From: Desulfocapsa sp.
Lineage (GTDB): Bacteria > Desulfobacterota > Desulfobulbia > Desulfobulbales > Desulfocapsaceae
Direction of reading: 5' to 3'
NCBI GenBank assembly: GCA_016765495.1
Contig: JAESPV010000023.1
Span: 34,813 to 98,812, forward strand
DNA length: 64,000 bases
In this document: positions 26,091 through 33,533 of the stretch, piece by piece
How positions within the stretch are numbered: position 1 is the first letter of the stretch
How the letters are laid out: each line of letters opens with the position of its first letter
Program-made: the position numbers and the translations under genes
Notes under the pieces: model-generated
What the model was told of the DNA's origin: nothing
The model's database searches: none
The model's input: the letters and a program-made list of their open reading frames with translations, nothing else

Positions 26091-27095
26091 TTATTTATAC
26101 CGAGCCCGATCCATTAATTTTACTGCAGCTTCCTGAAATTCGCCGTATTTGGCTGTTCCAATCGGGTCAGCCTTGAAATCACCCCAGGATGCAACAAATT
26201 CCGACGGTTTAACAGCAGGATTGGCGGGATACTCCATATTGGAGCCTGCAAACAGGCCTTGCGCTTCAATTCCAGAGAACCATTCCAGCAGTTTTATAGC
26301 TTCTTCTTTATTCTTTGCACCCTTTATAAGACCACCACCTGAAACATTGACATGGACACCGGTGGTTTCCTGATTGGGCCAGAAAATCACCAGTGGTAAA
26401 TCCGGGTTCTTTTTCATCATTCTGCCGTAGTAGTAAGTATTGACAAGTGTCACATCAGCCACACCTGCAACAAGTGCTTCAAGGGCCTTTGAATCCTTGG
26501 CATAAGGTGCTGCAGCAAGATTTTTCACCCATCCCCTGACGATTTCTTCAGCTTTTTCTTCGCCGTGCTCAGCAATCATGGCAGCAACAAGAGACTGGTT
26601 GTACACCTTCTTTGAGGTACGAAGAGCAAGCTTGCCCTTCCATTTGGGATCGGCCAAATCCTCATAGGTGCTCAATTGCTCAGGATTCACCTTATTCTTA
26701 TTGTAAATGATGGTTCTAGCCCGCACTGAGAAACCAAACCATCTGTTTTCGGGATCACGGAGATGGGCAGGAATATTTGCAGCCAGTATTTTGGAATCCA
26801 CAGGCTCAAAGATACCGGTATCTGCAGCATGCCAGAGGTTACCAGCATCAACAGTGATTAACAGATCTGCAGCTGGATGTTCTCCTTCGGCTTTGAGTTT
26901 TTCCAGCAGCATCCCGGCCTTACCGGTGGTGTAATTTATCTTTACACCTGTCTTTGCGGTATACGCATCAAACAGCGGTTTGATTAAATGTTCTTTTCTA
27001 GCGGAATAAACCGATACTTCTGCCGCCTGCGTCATACTGGCCCAAACACCTGAGAACAGGATAGAAGCAGCAAGTAAAGCTGACATTTTTTTCAT
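26091..27095 (-). CDS. fbpA: Ferric iron periplasmic binding protein
   Basis: 334 residues with a signal peptide ending TQA before AEVSVYSARKEHLIKPLFDAYT. The fold is that of class II Fbp/Fut binding proteins. The consecutive tyrosines in NTYYYGRMM are the classic Fe3+ ligands, and the N-terminal YSARKE region is also typical. AGGAG precedes the ATG. The promoter at 27204-27232 carries an iron box over its -10 region, so expression should rise on iron depletion (inference). Confidence 0.9.
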   Translation of the reverse strand: MKKMSALLAASILFSGVWASMTQAAEVSVYSARKEHLIKPLFDAYTAKTGVKINYTTGKAGMLLEKLKAEGEHPAADLLITVDAGNLWHAADTGIFEPVDSKILAANIPAHLRDPENRWFGFSVRARTIIYNKNKVNPEQLSTYEDLADPKWKGKLALRTSKKVYNQSLVAAMIAEHGEEKAEEIVRGWVKNLAAAPYAKDSKALEALVAGVADVTLVNTYYYGRMMKKNPDLPLVIFWPNQETTGVHVNVSGGGLIKGAKNKEEAIKLLEWFSGIEAQGLFAGSNMEYPANPAVKPSEFVASWGDFKADPIGTAKYGEFQEAAVKLMDRARYK

Positions 27096-27203
27096 TGGAA
27101 ATCTCCTTAATTATTTTTAGAAATCCGGGAAATCCGGGACACAGCAACGTTTTAGCTTTGTGACAGGAACTGAAACAGCGCATAGTGTTTAGATCAAGAT
27201 AAC

Positions 27204-27232
27204 TATTTAGCATACCCTAATTTACCTGTCAA
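27204..27232 (-). promoter_or_regulatory. Promoter of fbpABC with iron box
   Basis: Minus strand: TTGACA (27232-27227), 17-base spacer, TAAATA (27209-27204). TTAGGGTATGCTAA (27220-27207) overlaps the -10. It is near-identical in sequence and spacing to the promoter at 16146-16174. Confidence 0.75.
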
Positions 27233-27429
27233 CCGTAATTATCTGGCTCCCTTCTAACAGTTTGACAGACAGAAAAAACTGACATCACAATAATTAAAAA
27301 CGAGGCCAGGGCATGATATGGATCATTTTTACATTTTCCCGGGTCACTGGTGGAAGCAGGAGCTTGTTAACTGACTCCTTTGTCATCAACCTGAAAGTAA
27401 AATTCATGGGAATAAGTACTATAAACCGC
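27233..27429. other. Intergenic region, nothing recognised
   Basis: About 200 bases between the fbpA promoter and the end of the BtuF/FepB-like gene. I see no gene and no clear terminator. Confidence 0.5.
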
Positions 27430-28446
27430 CTATAGATCGGTTAGAGCGACAGCCCATTGCCTGAGCATATCGGGAAATTCAATGACACTGGAGTCAATGT
27501 AAAAAGGAAGATTGTAAATGGCCATATTTTTGATTGCTGGAACATCAGCAAAGGCCGGATTATTTTTAATGGAACTTGCGAGAACCTTTTGCACTGCATA
27601 GACATTTCCGGTTATTACAATAATATCTGGTTTGGCTTCAATCATAGGGTCAAGAACAGGTCCCGTCCTCTTTTTGGCAACCGGATAATGCCCTTTGTCT
27701 GCTTTACCATTCGCTGGCAAAAAAACATCTCCCACGTTGATACAGCCCATGGGCTTCAAGAAGAAATTGTCTGAATAGCCGCCAGGTGCCTCAACTCTGA
27801 CCATCGCTTTGCCCGTGTCATTCTGGTATGTTCCGCTAAGAATAAGAACCTTTTTCCCAAGTATTTCTTTAGGAAGTTTTTTCTGCGCTTTAGCCAGATT
27901 TTTATTGTATTCTTCGATCAAAGCATCAGCTTTCTCCTCACGATCAAGAAGTTTAGCTGTCTGTCTTATGGCTGATTCCACCCCCCGCAAAAAATCGACA
28001 TAATCGATTTTCACCTCCAATCCTTCCAGAATAGAGGAGATCTTTCCAGGGTTTACCTTTGGCTTATAAATGCAGAAATTATCGTTCTTTTCAACGATCA
28101 CTCTTTTAACATTAAATTTTTTCAGACCATTGGGAATAGCTTTCTTATTTGAACTGACTACATGATTCGGGCAACCAAGGATCTGGCTGGCAGTTTTTAT
28201 CTCTCCGGACATTGGCCATATGGAGCCTCGCACCGACATAGCCACCGGCAGGACGTCGAGATTGTAGGCAATATTGACCACCCGGTCACCGATAATAATG
28301 ACGTCAACTATTTCCGGAGGCGCTGCCTTCGTCGTCCTGGTCCTCGCGTCTGCTGTTTTTCCAAGCATTACAAACACTGTGAGAAAAATAAGGCTTAGAG
28401 CTGTCAACGTTCTAACTTCTTTTGGCGCAAGTAATACTTTCCTCAT
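27430..28446 (-). CDS. Periplasmic binding protein of the siderophore/B12 (FepB/BtuF) type
   Basis: 338 residues from ATG 28446 (AAGGAG nine bases upstream). A signal-anchor-like helix (LSLIFLTVFVMLGKTADA) precedes VDVIIIGDRVVNIAYNLDVL. Later PAIKNMAIYNLPFYIDSSVI fits the PF01497-type fold with its long central helix (SAIRQTAKLLDREEKADALI). Cys residues in ILGCPNH and DNFCIYKP and KPMGCINVGD are unusual for the family. No membrane or ATPase genes of that type lie next to it, so it is an orphan here. An iron-box-like element at 28475-28488 lies just upstream. Confidence 0.75.
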   Translation of the reverse strand: MRKVLLAPKEVRTLTALSLIFLTVFVMLGKTADARTRTTKAAPPEIVDVIIIGDRVVNIAYNLDVLPVAMSVRGSIWPMSGEIKTASQILGCPNHVVSSNKKAIPNGLKKFNVKRVIVEKNDNFCIYKPKVNPGKISSILEGLEVKIDYVDFLRGVESAIRQTAKLLDREEKADALIEEYNKNLAKAQKKLPKEILGKKVLILSGTYQNDTGKAMVRVEAPGGYSDNFFLKPMGCINVGDVFLPANGKADKGHYPVAKKRTGPVLDPMIEAKPDIIVITGNVYAVQKVLASSIKNNPAFADVPAIKNMAIYNLPFYIDSSVIEFPDMLRQWAVALTDL

Positions 28447-28474
28447 GCTAACATTCTCCTTTTTGGTAGTTTGT

Positions 28475-28488
28475 TTTGCCAAACCTAA
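28475..28488 (-). promoter_or_regulatory. Iron-box-like element before the FepB/BtuF-like gene
   Basis: Minus-strand TTAGGTTTGGCAAA matches the core TTAGG-N4-GC(T/A)AA. The associated -35/-10 hexamers are poor. Confidence 0.55.
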
Positions 28489-28619
28489 CTTGATGGTAAA
28501 AAAAATCAGTCTCAAGGATAAATCGCAAGCACGAACCTTGTGAAAATACCCAGGTTGGGACTTTCTGAAAAACTTTCTGGAATTCTTGATTTATGTGACA
28601 GGATTACAGAAGTAACGCA

Positions 28620-29858
28620 CTAATCTTTATCGATAAAGGAGAGGGCAATCAGACCAAAAAATCCGCTTACAAGAACCAGAGCTAACTCACCTTTATTGAT
28701 TGATAATTGTTTTTTTCTTCTGGATATCAGGACAAATAAAGCCAATGCACTTAAAATACCCACCAGTGACCATAGACCACCAAACTGTAATTGCAAGTCT
28801 GCCTGCCCCCTGTATGGATTGTCAAACCTGAGCTGAAAGGGGAAGAGCAGGTCTCGTGAAATCGTAACCAGAAGCGGTGTAGGATTGTGCCGTTCAAGTT
28901 CATAGGAACGCAAAGGCTTATAATCACTATCCATTGCTGTTCCGTAAACCATTTGCAATCCACTGCTGATTGCCGTTTTGTACATGGGATTTACAAGAAA
29001 TTTAAAATCCATGTTGTCAGGTTTGTATGTATCAAGCGGTAGAGAAATAAGACGATAATTATCGTATGAAATCAGATACACATTCCCTTGCCTTGTGATA
29101 ACAGTTCCGTAAAATTCTTTGCGTTTATTTTCAGAAATGACAATATCCTGAATATCAAGTGTTGAATCTATCGGGGTTTTAACAATTTCAGGTTTATCTA
29201 AAACTCTTTTGATATGAAAAACCTGCCCCTCGCTGTCACGAACAAAAAAACCTTCATCAAATGGTTTGAGATTCGTGGTTTTTCCGCCAATGACGGTGGC
29301 TGGAAAGATAAATCCCTCCTTGTTCAACTTTGCAGTAAAACTATCGGTCAAGCCGGTATCGATCCGGTTAAAATCGGCATTGATAAATTCCATGGCCTTA
29401 TCGGTGAACCGGAAGACATCTTCGGGAAAGGGCATGATTGCCACTTCTGGATTGTTGTTGAAAAGTGGATAGAGTTCGATCTGCTGATGATGGCCATCCA
29501 GATGGCGACTTTTAATTTCCAGCCCCTGTTTACCGGCTTTAATGGTCTCTTTATCAAAGCTCTTTCCATCAATACTTACCGGTAGCAATTTTTTCCTTTC
29601 AAGATTCTTATAGTAAAGAAAGGGCAGCTGGAGCTCAAATTCTGCTCGGCTGAACGCTGTACCTTCTTCGTTCATATAGTTAAAACGATGCCCCCCCAAT
29701 GACTCCCGGTAAATAAACTGCTTCTGCGGAGGACTGAAGAAGAGCAACGGGTTACCAACTTCCTGTCCAAACACCTTATCGAATCCGGCAGGTAAACCAT
29801 AACTCATGGCAACAATCGCGAGAATGACAGCGCTGTAGCGTGAAATATGTTTCATCAT
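28620..29858 (-). CDS. DUF4857-like membrane-anchored protein of an ABC cassette
   Basis: About 412 residues. One N-terminal signal-like helix (AVILAIVAMSYGLPAGF), a large exported middle (SPPQKQFIYRESLGGHRFNY, IMPFPEDVFRFTDKAMEF) and two C-terminal helices (LVGILSALALFVLIS, GELALVLVSGFFGLIALSFI). It resembles DUF4857 proteins, which have no assigned activity. The start overlaps the permease stop (TGATG), with GGAAAGAGG upstream. It forms a three-gene operon with the permease and ATPase, which suggests one complex; its role there is unknown. Confidence 0.65.
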   Translation of the reverse strand: MMKHISRYSAVILAIVAMSYGLPAGFDKVFGQEVGNPLLFFSPPQKQFIYRESLGGHRFNYMNEEGTAFSRAEFELQLPFLYYKNLERKKLLPVSIDGKSFDKETIKAGKQGLEIKSRHLDGHHQQIELYPLFNNNPEVAIMPFPEDVFRFTDKAMEFINADFNRIDTGLTDSFTAKLNKEGFIFPATVIGGKTTNLKPFDEGFFVRDSEGQVFHIKRVLDKPEIVKTPIDSTLDIQDIVISENKRKEFYGTVITRQGNVYLISYDNYRLISLPLDTYKPDNMDFKFLVNPMYKTAISSGLQMVYGTAMDSDYKPLRSYELERHNPTPLLVTISRDLLFPFQLRFDNPYRGQADLQLQFGGLWSLVGILSALALFVLISRRKKQLSINKGELALVLVSGFFGLIALSFIDKD

Positions 29859-30526
29859 CACACACCTCTTTCCTGAAATCTGCGACCAGATTCAAAAACA
29901 GAAAGCAGTGCCAACGGTACAAGTACGATCAACCAGGGAAGTGCAGGAATAAACCAACCATAGCCAGAGCCGGAAAACAGCATGATAATGAGTACTGCAA
30001 AGACCAGAAGCAGAAATATTCGTCTTGACCAGTTAATCTCAAGAAGTACGGTAACGCCTCCAAAATATGCAAGCAGACCAGCCAACATCCAAGGCAGCAT
30101 CGTCGGCAACGAAGAGGCCGCCACTTCAACAGGAAAATATATTTTCAATGTCAGATAAATAAGCGCAGCATCAAGTCCGCAAATCATCAGGTAGAGCAAA
30201 AAACCGGAAAGCAGGCTGAAAAACAGCATGACCACGCGACTGGTCGGCAAATGCAGGGAAAGGCGTAAGCGCCGCCCAAGCATCTCTGGTACAAACTGGG
30301 CAGCAGCCAATACCAGTCCGGTGACAAGGGGGAGATAACGTATGTCCTGATAGAGTACTGTCTGTATATGAATAGCTTGGTACCACACCATTTCGGCATG
30401 TTCCGAATGCATCTGCTGGCGAATGTCGAAGAATATTTTCAGACAAATACCACAATTAAGCAGTAAAGCTGCTATAAAATAGTGTTTGAGTTTGAGCCAC
30501 TCTTTGAGCAGGAGGGACGAAAGCAT
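29858..30526 (-). CDS. ABC-2-like transporter permease
   Basis: 222 residues, about six membrane helices, beginning MLSSLLLKEWLKLKHYFIAA as ABC-2 permeases do. GRRLRLSLHLPTSRVVMLF follows the second helix. It starts two bases after the ATPase stop and overlaps the DUF4857-like gene. The substrate is unknown. Confidence 0.75.
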   Translation of the reverse strand: MLSSLLLKEWLKLKHYFIAALLLNCGICLKIFFDIRQQMHSEHAEMVWYQAIHIQTVLYQDIRYLPLVTGLVLAAAQFVPEMLGRRLRLSLHLPTSRVVMLFFSLLSGFLLYLMICGLDAALIYLTLKIYFPVEVAASSLPTMLPWMLAGLLAYFGGVTVLLEINWSRRIFLLLVFAVLIIMLFSGSGYGWFIPALPWLIVLVPLALLSVFESGRRFQERGV

Positions 30527-30527
30527 A

Positions 30528-31406
30528 TTAATATTTCCCCATCAGGCCGATAAAGCCGTCTTCCAGAGTCATGTCCACTTTGTGCAGGTCTTTGACCTGG
30601 ATACCAAGCGTAGTCAGATGCTGGACAACCTGTTCTGCTTCCGCAAAGGAGTATAGTGAAACCTGGTCACCCCGCTGTTCAATCCCTTTGATAATATCGT
30701 CTTTGTGTAAACTGAGTTCACTTTCATTTACAAAGACATACTTGTGAAAAGAGCCCATGAAATCATCAAGACCGGTTTGCATTATCTCACCCTGATCAAT
30801 AAAAAGCATCGTATCCACAAGTTGTTCTAAATCCTGGATAATATGACTGGTGACAAATATTGTCTTGCCACCAAGAGCAGAAAAATCATGCAATACATCA
30901 AGAAAAAGACGTCGATACCCTGCATCAAGTCCCATGGAATAATCGTCCAGGATCAGCAAATCAGGATTCTGAGCCATTATCACCCCAAGCACAACCTGAG
31001 ACCGTTGACCACAGGACATATTGCCCACTTTATGACCATGTGGCAGGCCCATTTTTTCAACCAGATTAAAAAAAACATCTCTTTCCCAGTTGGGATAACA
31101 CCCGCGATAAAACTTTTCGGTTTGAGAGATGGTCATAAATTCATAGGCCAGATGTCCCTCATGCAAGAGACCGATCCGCGTTCTGGTGGCCGGAGGCAGG
31201 TCATGCGAATCCTCACCAAGTACCAGACATCGACCACCAACTGGCTTGAGAAAGCCCATCAGAATATTGACAAGAGTCGTTTTTCCCTGGCCGTTCTTCC
31301 CCAGCAGACCACAAATCGACCCCTCAGGAATCGAAAAATTCAGATCCTCATAGATGACTCGTTCACTGTACTGATGACGAAGGTTATGTACTTCAATGGC
31401 GTTCAT
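30528..31406 (-). CDS. ABC transporter ATP-binding protein, atypical signature
   Basis: 292 residues. Walker A is GKNGQGKTT and Walker B LLILDDYSMGLD, with Asp where the catalytic Glu normally sits. The signature is MSCGQRSQVVLG rather than LSGGQ. The switch His is present (VTSHIIQDLEQLVD). The C-terminal 80 residues form an accessory domain. The altered catalytic residues suggest slow or regulated ATP hydrolysis. It is the first gene of the ABC/permease/DUF4857-like operon. The ribosome-binding site is weak. Confidence 0.85.
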   Translation of the reverse strand: MNAIEVHNLRHQYSERVIYEDLNFSIPEGSICGLLGKNGQGKTTLVNILMGFLKPVGGRCLVLGEDSHDLPPATRTRIGLLHEGHLAYEFMTISQTEKFYRGCYPNWERDVFFNLVEKMGLPHGHKVGNMSCGQRSQVVLGVIMAQNPDLLILDDYSMGLDAGYRRLFLDVLHDFSALGGKTIFVTSHIIQDLEQLVDTMLFIDQGEIMQTGLDDFMGSFHKYVFVNESELSLHKDDIIKGIEQRGDQVSLYSFAEAEQVVQHLTTLGIQVKDLHKVDMTLEDGFIGLMGKY

Positions 31407-31572
31407 ATACTGGCACCGGTGATAAATACTAACCCGACAAGTCGGAAACTTTTAGTGTCGCTGGATAAGTACCTTGTGGGGATATGTAGGTTAGTAATTT
31501 CATTCATGCTCTTTAAACTTCTTGTTTTTTATTGCTGCTTTTATGGAGTAAGGTACTAAGACACTTATGGAT

Positions 31573-31737
31573 CTATCTGTCCGAAGATTCACTTTCTTTT
31601 TTGCAATCCTTTCCTTTTTTAGCAGCACAGGTCGAAGAACCGCAGGAACACCACTTTCCTCCAGCGATTTTACGATACAGATACCAGACCGCAACAAGGA
31701 CTATTGCAACGGTTATAACGATGTCCCACAGTTCCAT
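31573..31737 (-). CDS. FeoB-associated Cys-rich membrane protein
   Basis: A 54-residue protein: N-terminal helix MELWDIVITVAIVLVAVWYL, then YRKIAGGKWCSCGSSTC and AAKKGKDCKKESESSDR. One membrane span followed by a Cys cluster (four Cys: C-x-C, C-x4-C and one more) matches the FeoB_associated family (PF12669) found with ferrous iron transporters. It lies on the minus strand between the DUF4198 gene and the ABC ATPase, 1.5 kb from divergent feoAB. The site before ATG 31737 is a G-run rather than a clean ribosome-binding site. It follows a terminator, so it may have its own promoter. Role inferred: helping iron release at FeoB. Confidence 0.8.
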   Translation of the reverse strand: MELWDIVITVAIVLVAVWYLYRKIAGGKWCSCGSSTCAAKKGKDCKKESESSDR

Positions 31738-31759
31738 TCACATTGCCCCCCCAAAAAAT

Positions 31760-31797
31760 CCCACGGATAAAGTCAAGTATTCACCCCTATCCGTGGG
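31760..31797 (-). terminator. Terminator of the NikL-like/DUF4198 operon
   Basis: CCCACGGATA (31760-31769) pairs with TATCCGTGGG (31788-31797). On the minus strand the stem is followed by six T. It lies 15 bases after the DUF4198 stop. Confidence 0.82.
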
Positions 31798-31811
31798 TTA
31801 CCAAATTCAGG

Positions 31812-32627
31812 TTATTTCATATCCTTTGCCTGCACCCAGATCACAGCGTCACGAGAGCATTTTTTACCCTTGTATGTGTAATCAGGATCAAGATCCAGTG
31901 CAGCAAATCCCCACCAGCCTGCGCGTGGAATACCATAGGTGAAAACACCATTATCGTCAGCAAAAATGGTCTGTAATACAAACGCATCCTGCGGTGCCTC
32001 AACTTCAGCTTCCTTTGCAAAACTGTTTGAATCCAACACCATCGCATGATTCAAAAACTCGACCTCAATTTCTGCGTTTGGTACAGGTTTTCCATTGAAC
32101 AACACCCGTCCCTGAAAAACATTACCAGTCCAAGTGTCATAGGGTTTTGTAAGAGGTACAATTTCAGTTGGCAGTCCAACCGGCTCATTCCAGGCACCCG
32201 GTTCTCCACCGACATTGACAATGACCTTGGTATTCTGCTTGATATAAAACGAGTCTGACTTCTCCCAATAAGGTTCTGGAATCAGACAAAAAATATGATC
32301 ACCACCACGAGCCTTGTATGTTGTTTCCCAGGCCTTTCCTGTATTCCCTATTCCTTTCCAGGAAATTGGTTGCAAGGTGTCAAGCAAATCCGTACGCTTT
32401 GGGGCATTTTCCCCCCGGGTACGAAGCACAAAAAACTGCTCTGCCTTCCCCATGTCCATGGTATGCCCTGCGTCAAAAGGGTGAGTGAACACCAGTTTGA
32501 GTGGAATCGTACCACCTTTGGTCACGGCCATTTCAGGGGTGTAGATCATCTGAAAATGGGCGGATGCCATGGAAGCCGATCCGATAATTGCAGCTCCTGT
32601 CAGCAGGGTAAGTAGTTTTGTTTTCAT
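31812..32627 (-). CDS. Exported DUF4198 protein (NikM/NikK-like)
   Basis: 271 residues from ATG 32627 (AAAGGAG upstream). The signal peptide ends ASMASA before HFQMIYTPEMAVTKGGTIP, leaving His as the first mature residue, a feature of NikM/NikK-type metal-associated proteins. THPFDAGHTMDMG and IVPLTKPYDTWTGNVFQGRV match the family, and the end is a carboxypeptidase-regulatory-like strand domain. It probably binds a metal in the periplasm to help uptake. Divergent feoAB and the NikL-like gene upstream suggest ferrous iron rather than nickel; this is inference. Confidence 0.82.
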   Translation of the reverse strand: MKTKLLTLLTGAAIIGSASMASAHFQMIYTPEMAVTKGGTIPLKLVFTHPFDAGHTMDMGKAEQFFVLRTRGENAPKRTDLLDTLQPISWKGIGNTGKAWETTYKARGGDHIFCLIPEPYWEKSDSFYIKQNTKVIVNVGGEPGAWNEPVGLPTEIVPLTKPYDTWTGNVFQGRVLFNGKPVPNAEIEVEFLNHAMVLDSNSFAKEAEVEAPQDAFVLQTIFADDNGVFTYGIPRAGWWGFAALDLDPDYTYKGKKCSRDAVIWVQAKDMK

Positions 32628-32723
32628 TTTGTACTCCTTTTTCATAAGTAAAATTATTCTATAAAAAGACCAAGCTCTTAATCTCAACCACCAGGACAAA
32701 ACTGAGGCTAATGCCAGCGGTTA

Positions 32724-33038
32724 TTATTCAACTATTTCTTTACCTGGAACCTTAATTTGATGCCCTTCTCCTGCATCAAACATGACGATGTAATCACCTT
32801 TTGGCTTATCAAAAGTGAACTCGGAATCCTCATTCATTTTTCCTTCCAGCAGGATTCTGCCATCCAGTGTTTCAAGACGTATAGAAACGCCGGCTGCTGA
32901 TGATCCATCCGAGAAACCGCCTTCACAAGTGATGGTGTCATCACCATTGTCAAAGCAAGAACATAATGGAGTATGCGCCTGAGCAATAGTCGCACTTACC
33001 AGTAAAGATACTGCTACAACAAAAGTTTTTAAAAACAT
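32724..33038 (-). CDS. Small exported NikL-like protein
   Basis: 104 residues. Signal peptide MFLKTFVVAVSLLVSATIAQ and A, then HTPLCSCFDNGDDTITCEGG, again with His at the mature N-terminus and three Cys. A short beta domain with GVSIRLETLDGRILLEGKM and VMFDAGEGHQIKVPG follows. This is the NikL-like accessory protein pattern, seen upstream of DUF4198 genes. AGGAGG precedes the ATG. Its promoter (33082-33110) faces away from feoA. Confidence 0.75.
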   Translation of the reverse strand: MFLKTFVVAVSLLVSATIAQAHTPLCSCFDNGDDTITCEGGFSDGSSAAGVSIRLETLDGRILLEGKMNEDSEFTFDKPKGDYIVMFDAGEGHQIKVPGKEIVE

Positions 33039-33081
33039 TGAAAAACCTCCTCATAATTTTTCTGATTAGTAAACCCATGCG

Positions 33082-33110
33082 AATCTAGCCCGACCGATTA
33101 TAGCTGTCAA
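33082..33110 (-). promoter_or_regulatory. Promoter of the NikL-like/DUF4198 operon with degenerate iron box
   Basis: Minus strand: TTGACA (33110-33105), 17-base spacer, TAGATT (33087-33082). ATCGGTCGGGCTAG (33098-33085) sits where the other promoters have the iron box and matches 7 of 10 fixed positions. Confidence 0.6.
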
Positions 33111-33118
33111 GTATATTA

Positions 33119-33132
33119 TTAGGCATGGCAAA
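33119..33132 (+). promoter_or_regulatory. Iron-box-like element upstream of feoA
   Basis: TTAGGCATGGCAAA matches the core TTAGG-N4-GC(T/A)AA at 9 of 10 positions. It lies between the divergent NikL-like and feoA promoters, so one bound protein could act on both. Confidence 0.6.
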
Positions 33133-33157
33133 AATAATACCTGACTGCAAACTCACG

Positions 33158-33186
33158 TTGACTCCTTGTAAAAATTACCGTATACA
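33158..33186 (+). promoter_or_regulatory. feoA promoter
   Basis: TTGACT (33158-33163), 17-base spacer, TATACA (33181-33186), about 40 bases before the feoA ATG. Confidence 0.7.
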
Positions 33187-33226
33187 GAAAACCTCAATAA
33201 AAGTAATCCTTGAACTGGAGAGCCAC

Positions 33227-33484
33227 ATGCGTAAACAAAAAAGAGGAAAACAGTGCAGAATGCTGGGCGATTGCAAACCGGGACAACGTGCAACAATTCG
33301 ATGTCACCATGGGAAAGGTGCCATTCGTCAACGATTGCTTGATCTTGGTTTTGTGCCCGGTGCAGCAATAGATATGGTCAGGAACGCACCGCTCGGAGAC
33401 CCTATCCAATGCAAAGTTTCCGGTTATAACGTCACATTAAGAAGATCAGAAGCTGATTTTATTGAACTAGAGGACGAAAAGTAA
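33227..33484 (+). CDS. feoA: Ferrous iron transport protein A
   Basis: 85 residues, SH3-like FeoA domain: LGDCKPGQRATIRCHHGKGA, then RQRLLDLGFVPGAAIDMVRN, APLGDPIQCKVSGYNVTLRR. FeoA is a small cytoplasmic partner of FeoB. The start at 33227 has GGAG nine bases upstream; an upstream in-frame ATG at 33125 would lie before the promoter and is rejected. The basic N-terminus includes Cys (KQCRMLGDC). feoB follows after 49 bases. Confidence 0.92.
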   Translation: MRKQKRGKQCRMLGDCKPGQRATIRCHHGKGAIRQRLLDLGFVPGAAIDMVRNAPLGDPIQCKVSGYNVTLRRSEADFIELEDEK

Positions 33485-33533
33485 ACAACACTCTTTTCGA
33501 ATCTTACCATCAATTCCATGACGACAAACTCCA

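Noticed and set aside
31486-31497. GTAGGTTAGTAA near the ABC ATPase gene, as an iron box
   Set aside because: Only one half-site matches, and it is on the wrong strand and position for a promoter of that gene.
33125-33226. Longer FeoA start at 33125
   Set aside because: It would place the start before the TTGACT/TATACA promoter and add residues not seen in FeoA; the start at 33227 has a good ribosome-binding site.
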